Below, piece by piece: positions 1 through 7,031 of a stretch of DNA of 26,979 nt. The position numbers and the translations under genes are program-made. The stretch's first letter is position 1, and each line of letters begins with the position of its first letter. The notes under the pieces are model-generated. The model did no database searches and was not told the DNA's origin. It was given only the letters and a program-made list of their open reading frames with translations. Source of the stretch: JBKPFU01 sp046728975. GTDB taxonomy: Bacteria; Actinomycetota; Thermoleophilia; Gaiellales; Gaiellaceae. Location: NCBI GenBank assembly GCA_046728975.1, contig JBKPFU010000043.1, forward strand, positions 1 to 26,979. Reading direction: 5' to 3'.

Positions 1-393
1 CGCGATCGCGACGCGGCCGCCCGCGGTTAGGACGCGGTGGGCCTCGGCGAAGGCCCGCGGCCGGTCGATCAGGTGGATGACCAGCTGGTAGACGACCCGG
101 TCGAACCAACCGTCCTTGAACGGCAGGTCCTCCGCGCTCCCCTGCTTGAGCCCGACGCCGGATGGGACGCGCGTCCGCGCGACGTCGAGCATCTCCGGCG
201 AGGGATCGATTGCCCAGACGCGCGCATGTTCGGCCAGAGCCGCCGCGACGCGACCGGTCCCACAGCCGACGTCGAGCACGCGTTGTCCGCGAAGGTCGGC
301 TTCGTGGACCAGCATCCGAACGACCTCGTGCCAGTTCTCGTCGGCCGGCCGCAGCTCGTCGTAACGCGCGGCCTTATGGCCGAAGTCCACCAT
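1..393 (-). CDS. SAM-dependent class I methyltransferase (3' end outside window)
   Basis: Partial gene reading off the left edge; 131 codons are visible. The product is a soluble class I (type 11-like) methyltransferase. Motif I is visible as VLDVGCGTGRVAAAL at about residues 40-54, an acidic motif follows in AIDPSPEMLDVAR, and then GSAEDLPF and a DRVV...LIDRPRAFAEAHRVL stretch typical of this fold. The substrate cannot be told. The ATG at 393 is preceded by a GGGAGG-type ribosome binding site about 8 nt upstream, and the fold begins soon after. The untranslated leader and first codons are duplicated upstream at 482-533, so a decoy start (ATG GTG GAC TTC GGC) lies 104 nt upstream and leads only to a short unrelated peptide. 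Confidence 0.85.
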   Translation of the reverse strand, partial: MVDFGHKAARYDELRPADENWHEVVRMLVHEADLRGQRVLDVGCGTGRVAAALAEHARVWAIDPSPEMLDVARTRVPSGVGLKQGSAEDLPFKDGWFDRVVYQLVIHLIDRPRAFAEAHRVLTAGGRVAIA

Positions 394-533
394 CGCCGGT
401 TCCTCCCGACCGATCATTTCAGACGCACGCGCGGGCAAAGCCCGCGCGTACTGACGGCGGCAGCGCAAAGCGCTGCCTTGCGGCCGAAGTCCACCATCGC
501 CGGTTCCTCTCGACCGGTCATTTCAGACGCACG
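378..533. repeat. 52-bp direct repeat of a gene start flanking two palindromes
   Basis: Bases 378-429 and 482-533 are near-identical 52-bp copies (offset 104) differing at two positions near the middle. The copy next to the gene contains the ribosome binding site and first codons of the methyltransferase. Between the copies lie two perfect hairpins with AAA loops: 428-448 (9-bp stem, CGCGCGGGC/GCCCGCGCG) and 459-477 (8-bp stem, GGCAGCGC/GCGCTGCC). The composite resembles a REP/BIME-like palindrome pair associated with duplication of the neighbouring gene end. A comparable arrangement is seen at 19935-20075. Confidence 0.85.
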
Positions 534-549
534 GCCGAAGTCGACGGCC

Positions 550-783
550 TCAGGCGTCAGAAACCAGCTCGTCCGGGTCGGTCATCGCCTCGATGGCGTG
601 CTGCGCCGCCTCGAGCGACGACTCGGGGACGAGCACCTTCTGCGGCACGTCGTCCGTCGCCCGCGGGTGCTGCTCGACGGCGGTCTCGAGCGACGCTTCG
701 ATGCCGGCCGCGCGCAGGATCCCTTGGATCTCTTCTGCCTCTGCCACGTCCTCGGCAAGCGCGACCTGTACCAGACGCGTCAT
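550..783 (-). CDS. DUF2007-like small protein
   Basis: A 77-residue soluble acidic protein. It begins TRLVQVALAEDVAEAEEIQGIL, the pattern of the DUF2007 family (putative signal-transducing/GlnB-like fold): a beta strand, a helix that spans 'source' residues, and then a second strand ending KVLVPESSLEAAQHAIEAM. Its biochemical role is not established. The ATG at 783 overlaps the RNase Z stop codon in an ATGA arrangement, so the two are translationally coupled and co-transcribed. No catalytic residues are evident. The family assignment rests on pattern and length only. Confidence 0.7.
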   Translation of the reverse strand: MTRLVQVALAEDVAEAEEIQGILRAAGIEASLETAVEQHPRATDDVPQKVLVPESSLEAAQHAIEAMTDPDELVSDA

Positions 784-1775
784 GGAACGACCTCCGTCTC
801 CGCCTCGACCACCTCTTCGCGCTCGCGCTCCGGCAAGGCCCCGCCCTTTAGCAGGCGAGGCGAGCCCCGCTCGGGGAACGGCACGTCGATCACGTCGAAG
901 TCCCTCGGCACCACCGTGTCGGGGAAGATCGTACGCGCCTCGCGGGCGACCTCGGGGCCGAAGTAGCGGTTCGAGAGGTGCGTCAGAGCGAGCAGCGACA
1001 CTCCGGCGTCGCGCGCGACCTCGGCTGCCTCAAGCGCCGTCGAGTGCAGCGTCTCGCGCGCACGCTCGCGCTCCTCGTCGAGGAAGGTCGCCTCGTGCAC
1101 GAGAACCTCGGCCTCGCGCGCTGCTTCGAGAACCGATGCGCCGGGCGCAGTATCGCCGGCCAGCGTGATCTTCCTCCCGGCACGAGCCGGCCCGAGCACA
1201 GCGTCGGGCGTCACGACCGTCCCCTCGTCCAGCTCGACCGATTCGCCTCGTTGCAGCAGGCCACGCGCGGGAACGGGAACGCCGAGCGTGTCGGCGGCAG
1301 CGACGTCGAAGCGGCCCGGACGCGGGTGCTCTATGAGCGAATAGCCGACCGCGGACACGCCGTGGGCGACCGGAAAGGTGACGAGGTCGTAGTCGCCGCG
1401 CTCGATTACGTCGCCCGGCCGAACCTCGACCAGGTCGAGGCCATAGGTGAGGCGGCCGAAGATGCGCCTCAGGGCGCCGAAGAGATCGACGAGGCCGGGC
1501 GGCCCATAGACGGTGATCGGTAGCTCACGCCCGCGCAGCGCGAAGGTCTTCAGCATCCCGGGCAGACCGAGGTAATGGTCGGCGTGATAGTGCGTGAGGA
1601 AGACCTCGCGCAGCTCGATCAAGCCGACGGCCGAGCGCAGCATCTGGCGCTGCGTCCCCTCTGCGCAGTCGAACAGCAGGCGCTCTCCGCCGCGTCGCAC
1701 GAGCAGCGCCGACGGCGCGCGTCGCGACGTCGGCACCGACCCCGACGTGCCGAAGAAGACGATGTCGAGATCCAC
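780..1775 (-). CDS. rnz: Ribonuclease Z (tRNA 3' endonuclease)
   Basis: A 331-residue metallo-beta-lactamase-fold nuclease, the usual length for bacterial RNase Z, which cleaves the 3' trailer from tRNA precursors. Visible landmarks are the N-terminal FFGTSGSVP loop, the zinc-binding motif HYHADH at residues 62-67, a central AGDTAPG (metal-bridging Asp), the HEATF motif typical of tRNase Z, and LTHLSNRY carrying the last histidine. I chose GTG at 1775 because the family sequence begins immediately after it (MDLDIVFFGTSG) and a -10-like TACAAT sits exactly six bases upstream, which predicts a leaderless message. It is followed by the DUF2007 gene with a 4-nt overlap, and a SnoaL-like gene diverges 25 bp away. 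Confidence 0.95.
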   Translation of the reverse strand: MDLDIVFFGTSGSVPTSRRAPSALLVRRGGERLLFDCAEGTQRQMLRSAVGLIELREVFLTHYHADHYLGLPGMLKTFALRGRELPITVYGPPGLVDLFGALRRIFGRLTYGLDLVEVRPGDVIERGDYDLVTFPVAHGVSAVGYSLIEHPRPGRFDVAAADTLGVPVPARGLLQRGESVELDEGTVVTPDAVLGPARAGRKITLAGDTAPGASVLEAAREAEVLVHEATFLDEERERARETLHSTALEAAEVARDAGVSLLALTHLSNRYFGPEVAREARTIFPDTVVPRDFDVIDVPFPERGSPRLLKGGALPEREREEVVEAETEVVP

Positions 1776-1781
1776 GGCTCG

Positions 1782-1791
1782 ATTGTAGGGT
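1782..1791. promoter_or_regulatory. Overlapping divergent -10 elements (rnz / SnoaL-like gene)
   Basis: The 25 bp between the two divergent starts holds TACAAT on the minus strand (1787-1782), exactly six bases before the rnz GTG, and TAGGGT on the plus strand (1786-1791), nine bases before the TTG of the divergent gene. The two hexamers share the central TA. Spacing predicts leaderless transcripts in at least the rnz direction. No ribosome binding site is seen for either gene. Confidence 0.55.
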
Positions 1792-1800
1792 TGCCCCGGT

Positions 1801-2274
1801 TTGGCAGATTCAGGTCGCGTCCGGGAGCTTCTACGCCGAGAGCTCGACGCCGCTGAGTACGACGAGATCCGCGAGCTGTGGAAGCGCCACTCGATCGCCG
1901 AGGAGAAGCGCGATCTCCCCGGCCTGATCTCGACCCTCACCGAAGATTGCGTCTACGAGCTGGTCCCGACCGGCCGCCGCTGGGAGGGTCACGAGGGCGC
2001 GACGCGCTTCTACACGGAGCTTCTGGCGGCCTTTCCGGACATCGACTTCCAGCTGAGCGACATCGTGATCGGGCCCCAAGGCGTCTGCGAGGAGGCCGAC
2101 GTCACCGGCACGCACGAGGGGCAATGGCTCGACGTTCCGCCCAGCGGCCGCCCGCTCTCGTTTCAGGTCGTGATCTTCTTCCCCTGGGACCGCGAGAAAC
2201 GTCTCTTCCGCGGCGAGAAGGTGTACGTGGAGGGATTACGGCAGAATGAGTTTCTGCCCCGGGCGGAGGACTGA
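1801..2274 (+). CDS. SnoaL-like / NTF2-fold protein
   Basis: A 157-residue protein of the SnoaL/ester-cyclase (NTF2-like) type. A helix rich in charged residues leads into LISTLTEDCVYELVPTGRRWEGHEGATRFYTELLAAFPDIDF, the usual cone-shaped-barrel signature, followed by the strands SFQVVIFFPWDREKRLFRGEKVYVE. The family covers polyketide cyclases, dehydratases and many uncharacterised members, so no substrate can be given. The only in-frame start after the upstream stop is TTG at 1801. Its 3' end overlaps the convergent LysM gene by 39 nt, so the two transcripts are mutually antisense there. Confidence 0.8.
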   Translation: MADSGRVRELLRRELDAAEYDEIRELWKRHSIAEEKRDLPGLISTLTEDCVYELVPTGRRWEGHEGATRFYTELLAAFPDIDFQLSDIVIGPQGVCEEADVTGTHEGQWLDVPPSGRPLSFQVVIFFPWDREKRLFRGEKVYVEGLRQNEFLPRAED

Positions 2275-2475
2275 GCTCTCGAGCCCGTTTCGCTGCTTCA
2301 CGTTCCAGATCGCACCACGCGGATCGCCGCCGTAGTTCGTCGCAACGATCGACCACAGCGTGTCGTAGGGCTTGACGGTGTAGACGCGTGCCTTCCCCGC
2401 GCCGCCGGACGGATGCGCCGCGATCGCCCAGACGACCACTGCCGCGAATGCCGTTGCGAGGAGCTTGACGAACAT
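2236..2475 (-). CDS. Small membrane LysM protein, candidate SOS cell-division inhibitor (YneA/ChiZ/DivS type)
   Basis: A 79-residue protein: an N-terminal membrane segment or uncleaved signal (about residues 3-20, VKLLATAFAAVVVWAIAA) and then one LysM domain (about 30-79: VYTVKPYDTLWSIVATNYGGD...LRPGQKLILP). This is the architecture of SOS-induced septation inhibitors YneA (Bacillus), DivS (Corynebacterium) and ChiZ/Rv2719c (Mycobacterium), which reach peptidoglycan through LysM. Here the promoter spacer carries a perfect LexA box, which supports that role. Unlike those systems, lexA is not adjacent. The ATG at 2475 lies only a few bases after the expected transcription start and has no clear ribosome binding site, so translation is probably leaderless. 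It could instead be a generic cell-wall LysM protein. Confidence 0.85.
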   Translation of the reverse strand: MFVKLLATAFAAVVVWAIAAHPSGGAGKARVYTVKPYDTLWSIVATNYGGDPRGAIWNVKQRNGLESSVLRPGQKLILP

Positions 2476-2484
2476 ACGTTCGCC

Positions 2485-2513
2485 ATCATAGTGCGAACAC
2501 GTGTTCGTGTCAA
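2485..2513 (-). promoter_or_regulatory. LexA-repressed sigma70-type promoter
   Basis: Read on the minus strand: TTGACA (2513-2508), a 17-bp spacer, and TATGAT (2490-2485). The first 14 bases of the spacer (2507-2494) are CGAACACGTGTTCG, a full match to the SOS box CGAACRNRYGTTYG known from Firmicutes and actinobacteria. LexA bound there would block RNA polymerase. The -35 overlaps the stop codon of the upstream phosphoesterase gene. Predicted start of transcription is about 2478, next to the ATG at 2475. Confidence 0.9.
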
Positions 2514-2998
2514 GGAAGCTCGAGCAGTCGCGGCTGAATTCGGTCGACGGCGACGTCGAGCACGATCATGGCGTGCTTCGGCGCCCGGCGCCGCTCGGTC
2601 GGGCTGCCGGGGTTGAGGATCCAGACGTCGTCGTGCTGTGAGACCTCGGGGATGTGCGTGTGCCCGTAGATCACCGCTGAGCAGCCTCGAAACGCGCCGA
2701 TCAACCGCGCGTCGCGCCCCGCCCGCGGGCCCGCGATGTGAACCATCCCTATCTGCGCCTCCTCGACCTCGACCACGCGCCGCTCGGGTAGCGCCGCCGT
2801 CAGCGGCGCCTCGTCCATGTTCCCGTGGACGGCCTCGACGGGGCCGAGCTCCTCGAGCTCTGCCAGCACGCTCGCGGCGACGAAATCACCCCCGTGCAGG
2901 ATCAGGTCGGCGGACTCGAGCTCGCGGAGGCAAGCGTCCGGAAGCCGTCGCGCGCCGCGCGGCAAGTGCGTATCGGAGACCACGGCGACGCGCGTCAG
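2510..2998 (-). CDS. YfcE/MJ0936-type metallophosphoesterase
   Basis: About 162 residues, the typical size of YfcE-like calcineurin-fold phosphodiesterases. All metal-binding motifs are visible in order: SDTHL near the N terminus, HGGDF, HGNMD, and GHTH followed by NPGS. Substrates in the family are small phosphodiesters and remain unassigned here. The family needs about seven residues before SDTH, which places the start at CTG 2998; this gives a CTGA overlap with the stop codon of the upstream aminopeptidase, so translation is probably coupled. A GTG at 2983 is possible but would trim the first strand. It is the last gene of a three-gene minus-strand operon. Confidence 0.85.
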   Translation of the reverse strand: MTRVAVVSDTHLPRGARRLPDACLRELESADLILHGGDFVAASVLAELEELGPVEAVHGNMDEAPLTAALPERRVVEVEEAQIGMVHIAGPRAGRDARLIGAFRGCSAVIYGHTHIPEVSQHDDVWILNPGSPTERRRAPKHAMIVLDVAVDRIQPRLLELP

Positions 2999-4107
2999 CC
3001 CGCGCCGTTCAGGAACTTGCCGTTCTGGTAGACGAGCTCCCCGTCGGCGTAGACCTCGCTGCCCGAGCGCAGGTCGCAGATCATGTCCCAATGGAGGGCC
3101 GAGCGGTTCAGGCTGCCGGTCTCGGGATACGCGGTGCCGAGGGCGACGTGCACCGTTCCGCCGATCTTCTCGTCGAAGAGGATGTTGCGCGTGAAGAGCG
3201 GGACGGCGTCGTTCAGCCCGAACGCGAACTCGCCGACGCGGTTCGCCCCCTCGTCCATGCCGATCATCTCCTGGAGGAAGTCCTGTCCGCGCGCCGCAGT
3301 CGCTTCGACCACCTCGCCGCCGGCGAACCGGAGGCGGACATCGTTCACCTCGCGCCCCTGGAACACGGCGGGGTAGGTGAAGCGGATCTCTCCCTCGACG
3401 CTCGTTTCGACCGGGCCCGTGAACACCTCCCCGTCGGGGAAGTTCTCCTGACCCTTGGCCGCGATCCAGGTGCGACCGGCGACGCCGACGGTCAAGTCGG
3501 TCCCGTCCGCGACGACCCGTAGCTCCTTCTTCTCGCTGAGGAATACCGCGACACCCTGCAGGCGCTCGGCGAACGCCTTCCAGCGCGGGGCCGGGTCGTC
3601 CTCGTCGAGGAAGCACGCCTTGTAGACGAACTCCTCGTAGTCCGCGAGCGACATCTCCGCGTCCTGGGCGAGCGCGTTCGTCGGGTAGACGGTGAGGACC
3701 CAGCGCAGCTCGCCCCTCGAAGCGCGCTCCAGGTAGCGGTTCCGTAGCCGTTCGTTCGCGCGGTGGTGGCGCGCCTCGCGTGCCGGATCGACCGTCGCAA
3801 GGCTCTTCGTGTTCCAGGGGGCTCCCACGACGATTCGCACATCGGCCTGCTCGATGTCGGCCTCGCGGGTCGGGTTCACCCAATCGAGCTGATAGTCCTG
3901 GGCCTCGAGCATCAGGTTCTCCGCGAGGCCCTCGACGGCGATGCGCGGGATCGGATAGCCGCCCGCGTGTAGGACTGAGCGATAAATCTCGCGGACGAGT
4001 GGCTCGGCCAGCGTCGACGACTCGATCGTCACCATGTCTCCCTCTTTGACGCGCGTCGAATAGCCGACGAGCACGTCGGCCAACCGCGTGTGGCGGCTGT
4101 CAGACAC
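2995..4107 (-). CDS. M29-family aminopeptidase (AmpS/PepS-like), paralogue 1
   Basis: A 370-residue cytosolic metallo-aminopeptidase of family M29. By alignment with AmpT/AmpS landmarks the metal ligands and catalytic residues are present: E227 in PDGEVFTGP, E293 in VGEFAFGLN, H320 in GTVHVALG, and H339 with D341 in LHWDM. An intact enzyme is therefore expected, releasing N-terminal amino acids. I chose GTG at 4107, which begins SDSRHTRLADVLVGYST and overlaps the preceding paralogue's stop by 8 nt. Next-door paralogue 2 shares the same residue numbering for every active-site position, so the pair arose by tandem duplication. Confidence 0.93.
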   Translation of the reverse strand: MSDSRHTRLADVLVGYSTRVKEGDMVTIESSTLAEPLVREIYRSVLHAGGYPIPRIAVEGLAENLMLEAQDYQLDWVNPTREADIEQADVRIVVGAPWNTKSLATVDPAREARHHRANERLRNRYLERASRGELRWVLTVYPTNALAQDAEMSLADYEEFVYKACFLDEDDPAPRWKAFAERLQGVAVFLSEKKELRVVADGTDLTVGVAGRTWIAAKGQENFPDGEVFTGPVETSVEGEIRFTYPAVFQGREVNDVRLRFAGGEVVEATAARGQDFLQEMIGMDEGANRVGEFAFGLNDAVPLFTRNILFDEKIGGTVHVALGTAYPETGSLNRSALHWDMICDLRSGSEVYADGELVYQNGKFLNGAG

Positions 4108-5245
4108 CGCTCTCCACCGCGGCCTCCGACTGTGCGTCCGGCGCGCGCAGAAACTGGCCGGCACGCCAGATCAGCTCACCGTCGGCGTAGACCTCCCCAT
4201 CGGCCCGCAGGTCGCAGATCAAGTCGAGGTGCAGGGCGGAGCGGTTCACCCCGCCGAGCTCCTCGAAGCCCATGCCCAGCGCGACGTGCATCGTCCCGCC
4301 GATCTTCTCGTCGAAGAGGATGTTGTTCGTGAAGCGGTCAATCTCGTAGTTGAGGCCGAAGGCCACCTCGCCGGCAAACGGTGCGCCTGCGTCGAGGTCG
4401 AGCAGCGCGCGGAGGTAGTCGCCGCCGGTCGATGCCTTGGCTTCCACCACTCGGCCTCCGGCGAATCGAAGCCGGATATCGGTGATCTCGCGCCCCTTGA
4501 AGGTCGCCGGGAAGGCGAAGCGGATCGTGCCCTCGGTCGCATCCTCGACAGGGCTGGTGAAGACCTCGCCGTCCGGCATGTTCTGGCCGCCGTCGCCGGC
4601 CCGCCACGAGCGGCCGCCGACGGTCAGCCTCAGGTCGGTGTCCTCCCCGACGATGTGCAGCTCGCGGGCTTGCTCGAGCGCCCGGGCCCGATCCTCCAAC
4701 GCGGCCGCGAAGGCCTTCCAGTACGGCACCGGGTCCGTGCCGTCGTGAACGTGGCAGGCCCGGAAAACGAAGTCCTCGTACTCGTGCAGCGACATCTGGG
4801 CGTCCTGGGCGTGTGCGTGGCTGGGCGCGAGCGTCCCGCACCAGCTCATCTCTCCCTGCTCGATCCGGTCCCGGCGACGCATCGCGAGCTTCCGTTCCGC
4901 TGCGAGCAGCCGCTGCTGGCGTTCGGTGTCCAGCCGCGTGAGCGCGCGCGTGTTCGACTCCGACCAGATCGTCACGACGGCGTCCAGCCGCTCGATTTCG
5001 TCCCAGTCGATGGGCGAGATGAATTCAAGCTGCGCCTCGGAGGCCTCGACGATCTTCAGCTCCTCGATTCCCTCCAGCTGGACGTTCGCGTACGCGTGGG
5101 CTCCGGCCCGGAGCGCCGAGCGATGCAGGGCGGCGATGAGCGGAGTCGCGACCGGGGAACCGTCGATCCGCACCACCTGCCGCTCGCGGAGGCCGAGCGA
5201 GTACCCGACGATCAGCTCGGCGAGCCGCTCGACGCGCGGGTCCAT
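4100..5245 (-). CDS. M29-family aminopeptidase (AmpS/PepS-like), paralogue 2
   Basis: A 381-residue second M29 aminopeptidase. Active-site positions match paralogue 1 exactly (E227, E293, H320, H339, D341). The sequences diverge most in the middle substrate-binding portion, which suggests different specificities. The ATG at 5245 starts MDPRVERLAELIVGYSLG, the family's N terminus. It lacks a good ribosome binding site, and upstream in-frame TTG extensions run into the structured element at 5252-5418. It is the first gene of the operon with paralogue 1 and the YfcE-type phosphoesterase, so its leader begins directly after, or inside, that element. Confidence 0.93.
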   Translation of the reverse strand: MDPRVERLAELIVGYSLGLRERQVVRIDGSPVATPLIAALHRSALRAGAHAYANVQLEGIEELKIVEASEAQLEFISPIDWDEIERLDAVVTIWSESNTRALTRLDTERQQRLLAAERKLAMRRRDRIEQGEMSWCGTLAPSHAHAQDAQMSLHEYEDFVFRACHVHDGTDPVPYWKAFAAALEDRARALEQARELHIVGEDTDLRLTVGGRSWRAGDGGQNMPDGEVFTSPVEDATEGTIRFAFPATFKGREITDIRLRFAGGRVVEAKASTGGDYLRALLDLDAGAPFAGEVAFGLNYEIDRFTNNILFDEKIGGTMHVALGMGFEELGGVNRSALHLDLICDLRADGEVYADGELIWRAGQFLRAPDAQSEAAVESGV

Positions 5246-5251
5246 CGGTTC

Positions 5252-5418
5252 AGGAGGGTTTGGCGAAACAGCGTCTGTGCCGCCGGGCTGCGCTGCTCGT
5301 CCCGATACTGCGTCCTCGGTCGCGTCCGTACGGTTCAAGTACGAACGCTCCCTGCGTCCTTGTCTCGGAACCGAGCATCACACCCCGGCCGACGAGCACC
5401 GTTCCGCCAAACCCTCCT
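5252..5418 (-). ncRNA. Structured repeat element, copy 1 (candidate RNA or MITE)
   Basis: 167 bp bounded by a perfect 14-bp inverted repeat (AGGAGGGTTTGGCG and its complement). Read on the minus strand it starts at the TAG of the glycoside hydrolase gene and ends seven bases before the ATG of the downstream aminopeptidase. Three internal blocks match the element at 11544-11726: 5396-5376 (18 of 21 bases, 22 bases from the 5' end), 5322-5308 (14 of 15), and 5295-5275 (20 of 21, 23 bases from the 3' end). The terminal stem differs in sequence between copies but is fully paired in both. This favours a structured RNA or a folded mobile element over a coding gene. Class unknown. Confidence 0.6.
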
Positions 5419-6967
5419 AGCGCCTCTTCTTGGGCTTCGGCGCGCGCCCGACGACCTTGAAGGCCCGGCCGATGTAGACGTTCGCCCGCTCGGGGTTCAT
5501 GGACGCCGAGAGGCGAACGCCGTAGACGTAGTAGCCGGGCTTCACTCTGCGGGCCGGCAGCCGAACGACCCGGCCGAAGTAGGCCTTGATCTTCCCGGTG
5601 CCCACTACGGCCGGTTTCGATCGAGGGTTCGCGAGCGCGGCCGCAACGACGCGGCGCGCCCGTGCGCTCAGGCGCCCGCCGGCGATGCGGAAGACCCCGG
5701 CGCGGTAGAGCGCCTCCTCCTCGGCGTTGGCGCGGAACGCCCACACCTTGTTCCTCGCCTTCAGCGGCCGCTTGTACCGGTTCAGCTGCACGGCTGCACG
5801 CAGGACGGTGGTGAGGTGACGCCAAGCGATCGGGGTTCCGGCGCAGTTCCCGCCGGTTTGCGCGATCGCGTTCTTCACCTCGTCGTATGCGGGCCGCTTC
5901 GTCTTGTCAGCCCTGAGCAGACCGCTTTGCCAGCGGTCGAGGTCGGTCTCGTCGATCAAGTGGAAGAAGCTGAGCGTCCGCACGCCGGGATCGCAAACGA
6001 CCATCCGCACGACGGCGCCGTAGTAGCGCGCCTGCGTCCCCTCGTCGATCAGGACCGCGTTCTCCCGGCCGTGGTAGAGCGACTGCAGGTTCTGGGAGAT
6101 CCCGACCTGCCAGCCGGTCTCGTCGAGGATGAGCCTCAAGGTCCCGCGGGCGACGCGGGGCTCGGCGAACACGGGCTGAGCGGTCGTGTGGAAGGCATCC
6201 CAGATCGCCTGCTTGATCCGGTCGAGGTTGGGGATGCCGGCGTTCGGCCACGTGTAGCCCACCGCCGGCGCCTCGTTGTTCTGCCGCGGATAGGGATGGA
6301 ACGCGAGCTCGTCCATGATCGGCCTCGTGCGTCTGCTCCGCTTGTACGCGTCGCCCATCGCCTTGATGAAGCGGACGGGCGACGTCGAGACGTTGCTGGG
6401 TGCGCGCGGGTTGTCGTTCCCGCGCGGCGAGAGTCCGAGCCCGATCACGTTGATGTTCGGGTCGACGGCCTTGAGCGCGTCGTAGGCGCGTGCGAGCACG
6501 CCTTCGTACGCGGCGCCGGAGACGTTGGCGCCGCGCGCATCGAACTGCGGCTGGAGGAAACGCGGCTGGTTGGGCTCGTTGCCGATCACGAAGTCCTTCA
6601 CCTGCGGGTACGTCCGTGCGAGCTGGGCGACGAAGGCGGCGTACTGCGCCGGTGCCGCGGGAGAGCCCGTCAGGTCGCGCGCGCGGACCGTCGTGACGGC
6701 GAAGATCACCTTCACGCCGGAGATCGCGGCCTGCGGCAGCCAGTAGTCGAGCGTCGCCTTGTTTCGGATCCGCGTCGGGTCGGCCGCGTCCCAGGCGATG
6801 CCGACGCGGTTCTCGGAGAGCCCCGCACCGGTCATGGTCGAGAAGAACCAGGATGCGTCGCCGGTGCCTGCATCGTCGGTCACACCGAAGGTCACTGCTC
6901 CCCCGGCTCCGGCGCACAGCGCGAGCGCCGACACGGCGCAAGCCACGAACATCGCGATCCTGGTCAT
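5417..6967 (-). CDS. Secreted glycoside hydrolase, clan GH-A-like (cellulase family fold)
   Basis: A 516-residue secreted protein. The signal peptide MTRIAMFVACAVSALALCAG ends near AGAGGA. The TIM-barrel portion carries the two clan GH-A glutamates: the acid/base in VIGNEPNQPRF and the nucleophile in LILDETGWQ, with further barrel landmarks NVIGLGLSPRG and MDELAFHPYP. The last 150 or so residues are basic (ending RAPKPKKRR) and look like a separate wall- or surface-associating part. The carbohydrate substrate is unknown; GH5 or GH39 relatives are most likely. The ATG at 6967 has a good AAGGGAG ribosome binding site 5 nt upstream. The stop codon lies inside the first base pairs of the structured element downstream. 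Confidence 0.85.
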   Translation of the reverse strand: MTRIAMFVACAVSALALCAGAGGAVTFGVTDDAGTGDASWFFSTMTGAGLSENRVGIAWDAADPTRIRNKATLDYWLPQAAISGVKVIFAVTTVRARDLTGSPAAPAQYAAFVAQLARTYPQVKDFVIGNEPNQPRFLQPQFDARGANVSGAAYEGVLARAYDALKAVDPNINVIGLGLSPRGNDNPRAPSNVSTSPVRFIKAMGDAYKRSRRTRPIMDELAFHPYPRQNNEAPAVGYTWPNAGIPNLDRIKQAIWDAFHTTAQPVFAEPRVARGTLRLILDETGWQVGISQNLQSLYHGRENAVLIDEGTQARYYGAVVRMVVCDPGVRTLSFFHLIDETDLDRWQSGLLRADKTKRPAYDEVKNAIAQTGGNCAGTPIAWRHLTTVLRAAVQLNRYKRPLKARNKVWAFRANAEEEALYRAGVFRIAGGRLSARARRVVAAALANPRSKPAVVGTGKIKAYFGRVVRLPARRVKPGYYVYGVRLSASMNPERANVYIGRAFKVVGRAPKPKKRR

Positions 6968-7031
6968 CGTCTCCCTTCCTCGGCGTCGTAGGTTCTCATG
7001 CCCCGCGGACGCGCGCAATCGGACAACCGGC

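Noticed and set aside
5252..5418. Short peptide genes inside the structured element
   Set aside because: Frames in copy 1 and copy 2 do not encode similar proteins, although the nucleotide blocks are conserved; this fits RNA or DNA structure, not coding.
4088..6991. A 967-codon open frame on the plus strand across the aminopeptidase and glycoside hydrolase genes
   Set aside because: Antisense to two well-supported genes with intact active sites; the translation is low-complexity and Arg/Val/Leu-rich with no domain, as expected for a stop-poor GC-rich antisense frame.
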